33,130 bases of DNA from Nevskiales bacterium (GTDB lineage Bacteria; Pseudomonadota; Gammaproteobacteria; Nevskiales; Nevskiaceae). Position 1 is the stretch's first letter; each line of letters opens with the position of its first letter. The DNA is taken from the NCBI GenBank assembly GCA_028698335.1, contig JAQVDP010000029.1:1-33130 (forward strand). The letters are read 5' to 3'. Below are positions 23,397 to 30,991 of this stretch, one piece after another. Under the pieces are notes generated by a model. It worked only from the letters and a program-made list of their open reading frames with translations. It did not search any database and was not told where the DNA came from. A program made the position numbers and the translations under genes.

Positions 23397-24017
23397 TCAG
23401 GCCGCCAGACCGACGGCCGTCCTCGACATCCCGACGAAGCCCGGCAGGGCCTCGATACGCGCGAGCAGGGCCCGCAGCTGCGGATACGGCTGCAGCGACA
23501 CGCCGCCTTCGGGCGCATGCGCGCTGTAGCTGTAGATCGCGACGTCCGCGATCGTCGGGCGGTCGCCGACCAGCCACTGCCGCCCCGCCAGGTGACGGTC
23601 CAGCTTCTCGAACACGGCGGTCGCCTTGCGCTGGGCCAGCGCCGCATCGAGCGCGGCGCCGAACACAGTGACCAGCCGCGCGGCGGCCGGACCGTTGGCG
23701 AGTTCGTTGGCAGCCAGCGACAGGAAGCGCTGCACCTGCGCTTCGGCGACCGGATCGGCCGGCAGGTATTCCGGCGCATAGCGGCGCGCCAGATAGACCA
23801 GGATCGCGTTGGAGTCCGCCAGCACGGTATCGCCGTCCTCGATCACCGGAACCTGCCCGAACGGATTGAGTGACGTAAACGGTTCACGGCGGTGCTCACC
23901 GGCCGCGAGGTCGACGTCGACCAGGGCATGGTCGATCCCGGCCAGGCTCGCGAACAGCTCGACCCGGTGGCAGTGCCCCGACAGCCGGTGGCGATGGATG
24001 CGGATGGCGTGTTGCAT
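23397..24017 (-). CDS. Glutathione S-transferase family protein
   Basis: This 206-residue cytosolic GST has an N-terminal thioredoxin-like domain with NPFGQVPVIEDGDTVLADSNAILVYLARRY (51-80, the cis-Pro and the ES/DS glutathione contact) and a helical C-terminal domain with LVGDRPTIADVAIYSYSAHAPEGGVSLQPYPQL (N-capping box TIADVA). It would conjugate glutathione to electrophiles. GAGGAG precedes the ATG at 24017. First gene of the unit GST, PNPOx-like, cupin, divergent from a LysR regulator. Confidence 0.93.
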   Translation of the reverse strand: MQHAIRIHRHRLSGHCHRVELFASLAGIDHALVDVDLAAGEHRREPFTSLNPFGQVPVIEDGDTVLADSNAILVYLARRYAPEYLPADPVAEAQVQRFLSLAANELANGPAAARLVTVFGAALDAALAQRKATAVFEKLDRHLAGRQWLVGDRPTIADVAIYSYSAHAPEGGVSLQPYPQLRALLARIEALPGFVGMSRTAVGLAA

Positions 24018-24099
24018 GACAGCGATCTCCTCGGCGGATGGTCGCTGCACTGTATTGTGCCGGAAATGAAAAATAATCGCCGTTTTTGGAGAATTACTT

Positions 24100-24114
24100 T
24101 TACCTGATTGGTAA
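24100..24114. promoter_or_regulatory. LysR-type operator candidate
   Basis: TTACC-TGATT-GGTAA is a perfect interrupted palindrome of the T-N11-A class, in the AT-rich 118-base gap between the GST gene (-) and the lysR gene (+), 21 bases before the lysR start. LysR proteins usually bind such a site to repress themselves and activate the divergent operon. Confidence 0.6.
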
Positions 24115-24135
24115 CAATAGGCCGATAATCCACGC

Positions 24136-25029
24136 ATGGACACGCTCGACTGCATGCGGGTGTTTGCCGCGGTCGCGGCGGAGCGCTCGTTCACCGCCGG
24201 CGCCCGCCGCCTGGACCTGAGCACCCGCGTCGCCAGCGCCGCGATCCGCCAGCTCGAACAGCGCCTGAACACCCGCCTGCTCAACCGCACGACCCGCGTG
24301 GTACGCCTGACCGAGGCCGGCGAGGCGTATCTGAGCCGGTGCAGCCAGCTGCTGCGCGACTTCGACGAGCTCGAATCGGTGGTGCAGGAACGGCAGGGGC
24401 GGCTCGCCGGCAGCATCCGCGTGACCGCGCCGACCGGCTTCGGCAGCTCGCGACTGGCACCGGAGCTGCCCGGCTTCCTGCAACGGCACCCGGACATCTC
24501 GGTCGACCTGGACCTGACCGATCGCCGCGTGTCGCTGATCGACGAGGGCTTCGATCTGGCGATCCGCCTCGGCACCTTGCGCGACTCGTCACTGATGTAC
24601 CGGCGTCTGGCGCGCATGCGCATCGTCGTCTGCGCGGCGCCCGGGTATCTGCGCAAACACGGCCGCCCGCAACACCCGCAGGACGTCGCCGGCCACGAGT
24701 GCCTGCTCAACGCCGGCCTGCCCGATCCGCATCGCTGGCGCTTCGTGGACCAGGGCCAGACCGTCGAGGTGCGCGTCACCGGCCGCGTGCAGGCCAACGC
24801 GCCACTGGCGCTCGCGCATCTGGCGCGGCGCGGCCTCGGCCTCGCCCGCTGTCCGTACTACTCGATCGAGCCGTTCCTGCGCAGCGGCGAACTGGTCAGC
24901 CTGCTCGAAGCCTACGAACGCGACGACGGCGGCGTGTTCGCGGTCTATCCACCCAACCGTCACCTCGCCGCGCGCGTGCGCGGACTGATCAGCTACCTTC
25001 AGGAGCGCTGGGACGGCGCCTGGGGCTGA
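24136..25029 (+). CDS. LysR-family transcriptional regulator
   Basis: This 297-residue protein has an N-terminal winged helix (MDTLDCMRVFAAVAAERSFTAGARRLDLSTRVASAAIRQLEQRLNTRLLNRTTR; residues 1-54), a linker helix and a periplasmic-binding-protein-like effector domain (GSIRVTAPTGFG onward) of the CrgA/YafC subgroup. Divergent to the GST operon, it is its likely regulator. Its 3' end overlaps the convergent gene at 24999 by 31 bases, so the two transcripts are antisense to each other there. Confidence 0.93.
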   Translation: MDTLDCMRVFAAVAAERSFTAGARRLDLSTRVASAAIRQLEQRLNTRLLNRTTRVVRLTEAGEAYLSRCSQLLRDFDELESVVQERQGRLAGSIRVTAPTGFGSSRLAPELPGFLQRHPDISVDLDLTDRRVSLIDEGFDLAIRLGTLRDSSLMYRRLARMRIVVCAAPGYLRKHGRPQHPQDVAGHECLLNAGLPDPHRWRFVDQGQTVEVRVTGRVQANAPLALAHLARRGLGLARCPYYSIEPFLRSGELVSLLEAYERDDGGVFAVYPPNRHLAARVRGLISYLQERWDGAWG

Positions 25030-25691
25030 CCCGCCGCACGCCACCAGCCGAAGCCGAACAGCAGGATCACCGCCACCAGCCCGGCCAGCAGGCGCAGATC
25101 GGGCGTGACCGTCAGACCGGACATCGGCGTCAGCACCAGACTCATCGCCGCGAACTTGTACGGCATCACCTTGAGATACTCGGGCGCGCTGATCAGCTCG
25201 AAGAACGCGCGCCGGTTCGGGTAACGCACGACCAGGATGCGGTCCAGGCGATCGACGGCGGGACCGCCCCCGATCAGGTTGTCCGTTTCCGGCAGGTCGC
25301 CAAGCCCCTGCGTGGCGCCGGCGAACGCCATCGACAGCCCCTTGGGCAGCGCGATGCGGACGGCAACGTCCTCGTAGTGACGGTTCGCGGCCTCCGGCGA
25401 CGCCGCTTCGATGCGCTGCCCCGGCCACGGCCGGAGCCGGTCGTGGTAGCGCATCAGGTTGAGCATGTAGACCGGCCGGCCGTCGTCGGCCATGCCCCAG
25501 ACGCGCATCCGGCGCAGCAGCTCGGCCTTGTCGTCGTCCGGCATCGGCGCCAGGCGCTCGATCTGCGCCAGGTAGGCTTCGACCTCGGCGGCGCTCAGGC
25601 GCGTGCCGGGCGCCTGCCAGTGGCACACCGCGAGCACCAGCGCGAGCAGCACTGCAGCCAGCATCAGTTCGGGACGGTAGCGTTTGAACAT
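24999..25691 (-). CDS. DUF1330-like membrane-anchored protein
   Basis: This 230-residue protein has an N-terminal membrane helix (about 9-24), a soluble domain with VYMLNLMRYHDR and ILVVRYPNRRAFFELISAPEYLKVMPYKFAAM, resembling the dimeric alpha/beta barrel of DUF1330/EthD-type proteins, and a C-terminal helix (about 200-216). The soluble part faces the periplasm if the helices are oriented as usual. The start at 25691 is fixed by a perfect AGGAGG eight bases upstream. Last gene of the unit starting with the dehydrogenase at 29750. Function unknown. Confidence 0.75.
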   Translation of the reverse strand: MFKRYRPELMLAAVLLALVLAVCHWQAPGTRLSAAEVEAYLAQIERLAPMPDDDKAELLRRMRVWGMADDGRPVYMLNLMRYHDRLRPWPGQRIEAASPEAANRHYEDVAVRIALPKGLSMAFAGATQGLGDLPETDNLIGGGPAVDRLDRILVVRYPNRRAFFELISAPEYLKVMPYKFAAMSLVLTPMSGLTVTPDLRLLAGLVAVILLFGFGWWRAAGQPQAPSQRS

Positions 25692-25760
25692 GCGCAGAGC
25701 CTCCTGGGGCCTGTTAACACGATTGAACACGATGGCGATCGTCCATGGCGTTGACAGGCC

Positions 25761-26591
25761 CTAGCGCAGGGCGTCGAGCAGATGCGCGTTGACGCGCTGC
25801 GGCGCGTCGAGCTGCATCCAATGGTTGGCGCCGGCGATGCGGCGGTAACGGAAGCCCGCCTCGCAGTAGCGCGCGCTGTCGATCATCTGCCCTTCGGTGA
25901 GGAAGCGGTCGCCGTCGCTGTAGAAGCCGATGACCGGGACCTGCACCGGCGGCAGCCGCCGCGGCACGACCAGGCCGAGGTTGGCGCGGTAGTAGCGGAT
26001 GCCGGCGGTCAGGCGTCCCGGCCGCGACAGCACCGCGCGCCACTGCGGCATCTCGTCCGGAAAGCCGGTGAACCAGCGGAACAACGCCCAGTCACGCCGC
26101 GTCAGCCACCACTCGGCGAACCCGCGCAGCTGGAACATCAGCACGTACCAGCCCTTGAGCTTCTGCATCAGTCCGCCGCGCGCATAGGCGGTCGGATGGC
26201 CGACCGACAGCGCCACGTAGCGTTCGACCCGCTGCGGATGCCGGATCGCCACCTGCCATCCGATCACCGCGCCCCAGTCGTGCGCGACCAGGCGGACCCT
26301 GTCCAGCCCCAGCGCATCCAGCAGCGCGATCACGTCCGCCACCAGATGGTCGAGGTGATAGTCGGCGGTCTTTGGCGGCATCTGGCTGAGCCCGCAACCA
26401 CGCGTGTCCGGCGCGATCACGCGATAGCCGGCATCGACCAGTGCGGGAATCTGCTCGCGCCACACCGCATGGGTATCGGGAAAGCCGTGCAGAAGCAGCA
26501 CCGGCTCGCCCTGGCCCACGTCGATCACGTTCATCGCCAATCCGTTGACCTGCACCGTCCGGCTCGGCGGATGCGTCACTCGATCATTCAT
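25761..26591 (-). CDS. Alpha/beta hydrolase, epoxide-hydrolase-like
   Basis: This 276-residue protein has the oxyanion motif HGFPDTHAVWR (35-45), nucleophile Asp105 in AHDWGA, acid Asp227 (YSDGDRF) and base His257 (GANHWMQ). An Asp nucleophile with HGFPD and a cap containing Tyr residues (YV at 149, YY at 200-201) is typical of soluble epoxide hydrolases, which open epoxides to diols; a haloacid or haloalkane dehalogenase would show a different halide site. AAGGA lies before the ATG. The gap to the upstream propeller gene is 31 bases. Confidence 0.87.
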   Translation of the reverse strand: MNDRVTHPPSRTVQVNGLAMNVIDVGQGEPVLLLHGFPDTHAVWREQIPALVDAGYRVIAPDTRGCGLSQMPPKTADYHLDHLVADVIALLDALGLDRVRLVAHDWGAVIGWQVAIRHPQRVERYVALSVGHPTAYARGGLMQKLKGWYVLMFQLRGFAEWWLTRRDWALFRWFTGFPDEMPQWRAVLSRPGRLTAGIRYYRANLGLVVPRRLPPVQVPVIGFYSDGDRFLTEGQMIDSARYCEAGFRYRRIAGANHWMQLDAPQRVNAHLLDALR

Positions 26592-26622
26592 GCTCGTTCC
26601 TTGTCCCGGGAACCGGAGCCGC

Positions 26623-28434
26623 TCAGCGCCCATACCGGCCGTCGGGTTCCGGTTCGATGCAGATGAAGGCCGGCACGCCGTCCTCGTGGGCATAGGCCGG
26701 CAGATTGGAGTTGGACGAACACACCCGCCCGTCCTCGGTGAAGTCGAGATCGCGGAACCAGATCACGCGATTGGGCATCGGATAGGCGATGAAGCGCCGC
26801 TCGGCGGGGATATACCGCAGCACGCGATCGGTGTTGTTGGCGGCGATCCAGACGTCGCCGGTCTTCGGATGCACGTTGAGCGCGTACGGCATCTCGTACT
26901 CTCCTTCCGACAGCACCGGCAGATCGATCGACTCGAACTGGCGCGTGCGTGGATCGAAGCGCATCAACTTGCCCTCGTCGAAACTCGGAATCCACAACAT
27001 CCCGTCGGGGCCGAATCGCATCCGGCGCGGACCGGCATGCGGCGTGGCGTACTCGGTGACCTCGAGCGTGTCGCGGTCGACGGTGCCGATCTTGTTGCCG
27101 AGCAGCTTGGCGTACCAGACCTGGTCGTCGACGGGATTCACGTCGATTCCGTACGGCCAGTTGAGCGACTGCCGCCCGCCGTTGAGCCACTTGTGGTGCG
27201 ACAGCACCAGATGCAGGTTCCGCTCCGGGAACCACTCGATGATCTTGAGCACCAGCCCCATGAAGGTATCGGACATCCAGCGCAGCGCGCCGTCGTGCGG
27301 CAGCGCGATGTCGGTGAAGGTGCCGGTTCGCGGATCGAACTTCACCACGCGATTCGAGAACGTCGTGGTGAACCACAGGTTCTCCTCACGATCCGCGCGG
27401 ATCGTGTGCGGGTACAGCCCCTTGCGCCACAGGAAGCCCGCCGGGATCTCGTACGTCTTCCATTCGCGAGTGTCCGGATGGAACTCCAGCAGCTTTCCGG
27501 ACAGCGCCCCGGTGATGAAGATGCGGCCATCGCTGAGCTGCGCCGCGCTGTGCGGACCGTGGCTGCCGGTGAAGACCCCGATCGGCAGGCGGATGCCGCG
27601 GAAACGTCCACCGGTCTGCTCGCCGTCCGGCGGCATCACCGCCTGCTCGATCGCGCCGGTGCTGCGGTCCAGGATGAAGATCAGATCCTTGCCTTCGTCG
27701 ATGCCGTAGAGACGGCCGTCACGCCCGACCATGGTGTCGTGCAGGAACGAGAGCGCATCCCCCACCAGCCACTCCTCGACCCGCTCCCGCGCCATCTCCG
27801 GGCTGTACGGCGCGGTCTGCACCACGTTCAGCGGCTCGCCGTTGAAGCCGGCGCTGAGCGTCCGCTTGATGCTGTTGTGCTCGGCGTAGGTGATGTAGGC
27901 GCCGTAGCCTTCCATCCGCCAGATCGCCTCGGACCAGGCCTCGGCAGGCCTCGGCACGCGCGTCAGCGAGTTGCCCTGCTGGTGGCAGTAACTGCACTGG
28001 CTGATGAACGCATCCTTGGTCTGCTGGTCGGGGAACGGCAGCGCGGCGGCATGGGCCGACGCCGTGAGCTGATCCGAGATCGCCTGCGGATCGGTGAGAC
28101 GCTCCAGCACCAGCGTGTGCTGCTGCCGGTCCTCGCCCGCCACGGCCAGATTGACGTTGAAGTCGCGATGCATCGGCGCGCGTCCGCGCAGGATCAATGC
28201 CCCGCTGAAATCGGTCTGCAGCACATAGCGGCCGGCCTCATCGGTATAGACCGTCTCCTTGCGGTTGTGCCCGGCGTTCCACAGCGTCACCAGCGCGCCG
28301 GCGATCGGCTGTCCGTGCCCGGTGACCACGTTGCCGCTCAGCGTCGCCGCCTCGGACTGCGCAGATACCACGGCTACCGCCAGCGCGACCGCGGCGGCCT
28401 GCATGCGGAATCGCGTTCCCGGATTGATTTTCAT
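26623..28434 (-). CDS. Secreted heme-binding Vgb-like propeller protein with carboxypeptidase-regulatory-like domain
   Basis: This 603-residue protein has a signal peptide (to about residue 30), then an Ig-like carboxypeptidase-regulatory domain (TLSGNVVTGHGQPIAGALVTLWN ... TDEAGRYVL, 31-110), a c-type heme motif CSYCH (147-151) and a propeller of streptogramin/virginiamycin B lyase type: HTIRADREENLWFTTTFSNRVVKFDP, WPYGIDVNPVDDQVWYAKLLGNKIGTVD, PRRMRFGPDGMLWIPSFDEGKLMRFD, YALNVHPKTGDVWIAANNTDRVLRYIP. One heme plus a propeller suggests a periplasmic redox enzyme or sensor; lyase activity is doubtful. Start at 28434, 6 bases after a small membrane peptide gene, with GGGGTGA as the ribosome site. 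Confidence 0.87.
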   Translation of the reverse strand: MKINPGTRFRMQAAAVALAVAVVSAQSEAATLSGNVVTGHGQPIAGALVTLWNAGHNRKETVYTDEAGRYVLQTDFSGALILRGRAPMHRDFNVNLAVAGEDRQQHTLVLERLTDPQAISDQLTASAHAAALPFPDQQTKDAFISQCSYCHQQGNSLTRVPRPAEAWSEAIWRMEGYGAYITYAEHNSIKRTLSAGFNGEPLNVVQTAPYSPEMARERVEEWLVGDALSFLHDTMVGRDGRLYGIDEGKDLIFILDRSTGAIEQAVMPPDGEQTGGRFRGIRLPIGVFTGSHGPHSAAQLSDGRIFITGALSGKLLEFHPDTREWKTYEIPAGFLWRKGLYPHTIRADREENLWFTTTFSNRVVKFDPRTGTFTDIALPHDGALRWMSDTFMGLVLKIIEWFPERNLHLVLSHHKWLNGGRQSLNWPYGIDVNPVDDQVWYAKLLGNKIGTVDRDTLEVTEYATPHAGPRRMRFGPDGMLWIPSFDEGKLMRFDPRTRQFESIDLPVLSEGEYEMPYALNVHPKTGDVWIAANNTDRVLRYIPAERRFIAYPMPNRVIWFRDLDFTEDGRVCSSNSNLPAYAHEDGVPAFICIEPEPDGRYGR

Positions 28435-28440
28435 CGAGCG

Positions 28441-28542
28441 TCACCCCAACAGACAGGAAATCGCGTGGCCGGCGGCGATCACGACCGCCAGCAGCAACAG
28501 GCCCAGCGTCAGGCCGGCACCCAGGGTTTTCAGAACATGCAT
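28441..28542 (-). CDS. 33-residue single-helix membrane peptide
   Basis: The frame encodes MHVLKTLGAG followed by a Leu/Val/Ala membrane helix and GHAISCLLG. CGGAG lies six bases before the ATG at 28542. An alternative ATG at 28569 would add nine residues and overlap the stop of the dehydrogenase gene (TGATG). It lies between two genes of the same unit with no room for another product. No homologous family is recognised; it may stabilise or anchor one of its neighbours. Confidence 0.55.
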   Translation of the reverse strand: MHVLKTLGAGLTLGLLLLAVVIAAGHAISCLLG

Positions 28543-28568
28543 GGCGGACTCCGTTTGCGCGAAGGACA

Positions 28569-29750
28569 TCAGGCCACGGCGACCGGCACCGGTGCCGTCG
28601 CGGAGCTGGTCGGGTCGATCAGGATCTTGGCGTGGGTTTCGGGATCGGCCAGTGCGTCGAAGGCGTTGGCGACACCTTCGAGCCCGACGATGCCGGTGAT
28701 CATTGGCGCGCAGTTGACCTTGCCCTCCGCGATCATCCGCAGCGTGTCGTGGTATTCCAGCGGCGAATGCCCGAACACGAAACGCAGATCGACTTCCTTG
28801 TGGATCGCTAGCGCCGGCTCGTACCGGTCGACCTGCATGCACACGCCGGCGACGACGATGCGCGACAGCAGCGGCGCGCCGTCGATCACCTGCTGCACGA
28901 TGCCGGGCACGCCGACGCACTCGAAGATCACCGGCCGCTTCGGCGCGCCGATGCCGAGGGTCTCCACCGCGCGCCACACCGCGTGCCACGGCAGCGGCAG
29001 CTTGCCGAGCTGTTCACGCGTGCCGACCGACAGCTCCAGCAGCGACGGCAGATCGCGATAGAAGCCGTCGTTGCCGCGCGGCGCGAACGGCGACGCCTCG
29101 GCCGGATCGACCACGGCATCGGCGCCGCAGCGCCGCGCCAGCGCGCGGCGCCCGGCCGAGAAATCGCTGGCGATCACGGTACCGACGCCGCGGGCCTTGA
29201 GCAGGCAGATCACCGCCAGCCCGACCGGACCACAGCCGATCACGATCGCCGTGTCGCGGCGGACGATCTGACTGCGTCGCAGCGCATGCCAGGCCACCGC
29301 CATCGGCTCGGTCAGCGCCGCCATCTCCGCCGACAGTCCGTTCGGAACCGGCACCAGGGCCGAAGCCTGCAGCAGCATGCGCTCGGCATACCCCCCGGTC
29401 GCGACCGGCGACAGGCCCGCCAGATGAATGTCGCCGCCGACGCGCAGCAGCGGCTGCCCGACCACGCGCGTGCCCAGCGGCAGCTTGCGCCCGCAGTCCG
29501 GCCCGTACTCGAGCACCCGTCCGCACAGCTCGTGACCGAACACCACCGGATCGGCGCTCGCCGGCACCACCCGGCTCAGACCGACGCGATCGAGCAGCGC
29601 CTTCATCGGATCACAGTGATGACGCAGATGCAGGTCGGACCCGCAGATCCCGCAGCGCTCGACTTCGAGCAGGACCTGTCCCGGGCCCGGCACCGGATCG
29701 GGGATGTCGACCACGCCCAGTTCGGCGTGCTGGCAGACCACCGCTTTCAT
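28569..29750 (-). CDS. Zinc-dependent alcohol dehydrogenase family protein (MDR)
   Basis: This 393-residue medium-chain dehydrogenase has catalytic zinc ligands in ERCGICGSDLH (Cys36) and GHE (His73-Glu74), a conserved Glu in LTEPMAVAWHA and an NAD(P) motif GCGPVGLAV (172-180) followed by Asp196 (IASDFSAG), which favours NAD. The four-Cys structural-zinc lobe is missing, as in threonine- or sorbitol-type relatives. A run of about 45 residues at 215-260 (SPFAPRGNDGFYRDLPSLLELSVGTREQLGKL) looks like an insertion. The start at 29750 has GGAGGAG upstream. First gene of the five-gene unit; divergent from an AraC regulator. Confidence 0.88.
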   Translation of the reverse strand: MKAVVCQHAELGVVDIPDPVPGPGQVLLEVERCGICGSDLHLRHHCDPMKALLDRVGLSRVVPASADPVVFGHELCGRVLEYGPDCGRKLPLGTRVVGQPLLRVGGDIHLAGLSPVATGGYAERMLLQASALVPVPNGLSAEMAALTEPMAVAWHALRRSQIVRRDTAIVIGCGPVGLAVICLLKARGVGTVIASDFSAGRRALARRCGADAVVDPAEASPFAPRGNDGFYRDLPSLLELSVGTREQLGKLPLPWHAVWRAVETLGIGAPKRPVIFECVGVPGIVQQVIDGAPLLSRIVVAGVCMQVDRYEPALAIHKEVDLRFVFGHSPLEYHDTLRMIAEGKVNCAPMITGIVGLEGVANAFDALADPETHAKILIDPTSSATAPVPVAVA

Positions 29751-29852
29751 GCGCTCTCCTCCAGACCGTGCGCTTCTTGTGTTCGGGCGACGGCTTGCGC
29801 TTCGGCACCGCCACCGCATGCCCGCATCCTGCCCCGGCACCGCTGGATCGAC

Positions 29853-29878
29853 TTGTCATTTTCTGACAATGTATTGTC
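29853..29878. promoter_or_regulatory. AraC-type operator candidate: TTGTC repeats spaced 21 bases with nested palindrome
   Basis: TTGTC occurs at 29853-29857 and 29874-29878, exactly 21 bases apart; on the minus strand these read GACAA, facing the dehydrogenase operon. In addition, TTGTCA-TTTTC-TGACAA (29853-29869) is a perfect inverted repeat and GACAAT-GT-ATTGTC (29865-29878) a second one, sharing the middle half-site. The layout matches the 12654-12680 site before the first AraC gene. Confidence 0.6.
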
Positions 29879-29883
29879 CGCAG

Positions 29884-30942
29884 ATGACACAGCCCCCCGC
29901 ATCGAAAGCCGTTCCCCCCGGCGCGCCGCGCATGCCCGCGCGCTACTTCGGCCTGCTCTGCGACCGCCTCGCCGAGCAGGGCGTGGACGTGAGCGCGATG
30001 CTCGGCGACGCCGGCCTGACCCGGCCCCAGATCTACGGCGCCAACGCGGGGCTGTCGGTCGCGCAGTACGAGGCCCTGCTCGACGCCGCCGGACGCGCCA
30101 GCGGACGCCGGGACCTGGGCTTTCTGCTGGGCCGCCAGATCAAGCTCAGCAGTCACGAGATCCTCGGCTACGGCATCCTCACCAGCCCCACGCTCGACTA
30201 CGCGATCTCGCTGACCGCGCGCTACTACCGTCTGATGACGCCGTGGCTGCGCCTGCTGTACCGGCGCGGACCGGTCAACGCCGAACTCGAGTTCCAGCCG
30301 ACGATGCGGATGTCCTCGCAGGCGATGCACGCGCTGCTGGAGATCGTCATCGTCAGCGCGCACGAACAGATCAAGTCGCTGCTGCAGGACCGGCTGGGCC
30401 CCTACGACGTCCACGTCTCGTATCCCGAACCGCCACACCTCCAGCAGTACCGCACGCTGCTGCAGCCGGCGCGCTTCCACTTCGAGGCGCAGCCGCTGCC
30501 GGGCGGCCGCCTCGTGTTCGATGCCGGGTTGATGGCGCTGCCGTTGCCGATGGCCGATCGCGCCACGCTGCAGATGGCCGAGGCACGCTGCGAAGCGCTG
30601 ATGCAACAGACCGCCGAAGCGGCCGGCGTCGGCGAATGGGTCGCGATGATGCTGCGCGAATCACAGATGGGCTTTCCCACGCTCGACGAACTGGCGCGCC
30701 TGCTGAACCTCTCGCCGCGGACGCTCGATCGTCATCTGGGCCGCGAAGGCACGCGCTTTCTCGATCTGTCCAAGCGCATCCGCCACGAACGCGCCTGCGA
30801 GCTGCTCGCCACCGGCATGCAGGCCACGCAGGTCGCCTACCAGCTCGGCTACAGCGATCCCGGCAACTTCAGCCGCGCGTTCCGCCGCGACAGCGGCATG
30901 AGTCCGCGTGCCTACGCCGCGCTGCACCGCGCGAAACCCTGA
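29884..30942 (+). CDS. AraC-family transcriptional regulator (AraC_N/OruR-like)
   Basis: This 352-residue protein has an N-terminal effector domain (LGYGILTSPTLDYAISLTARYYRLMTPWLRL near 98-130, PF12625 type) and a C-terminal double helix-turn-helix (LDELARLLNLSPRTLDRHLGREG and TQVAYQLGYSDPGNFSRAFRRDSGMSPRAY). It is a paralogue in design, though not closely similar, of the regulator at 12712. Divergent from the dehydrogenase operon. The ATG at 29884 is the first in frame after the operator-like repeats; an in-frame ATG 48 bases downstream (MPARYF) is an alternative start. Confidence 0.92.
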   Translation: MTQPPASKAVPPGAPRMPARYFGLLCDRLAEQGVDVSAMLGDAGLTRPQIYGANAGLSVAQYEALLDAAGRASGRRDLGFLLGRQIKLSSHEILGYGILTSPTLDYAISLTARYYRLMTPWLRLLYRRGPVNAELEFQPTMRMSSQAMHALLEIVIVSAHEQIKSLLQDRLGPYDVHVSYPEPPHLQQYRTLLQPARFHFEAQPLPGGRLVFDAGLMALPLPMADRATLQMAEARCEALMQQTAEAAGVGEWVAMMLRESQMGFPTLDELARLLNLSPRTLDRHLGREGTRFLDLSKRIRHERACELLATGMQATQVAYQLGYSDPGNFSRAFRRDSGMSPRAYAALHRAKP

Positions 30943-30991
30943 TGCGCCAGTTGCTAGACTGCGCCGCCCATCCGTTCACCGACCGACCGTC

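Noticed and set aside
26545-29061. An 838-codon open frame on the plus strand opposite the propeller/dehydrogenase genes
   Set aside because: It is an antisense shadow typical of GC-rich DNA: its product is His/Arg/Val-rich without domains, whereas the minus strand encodes clear families.
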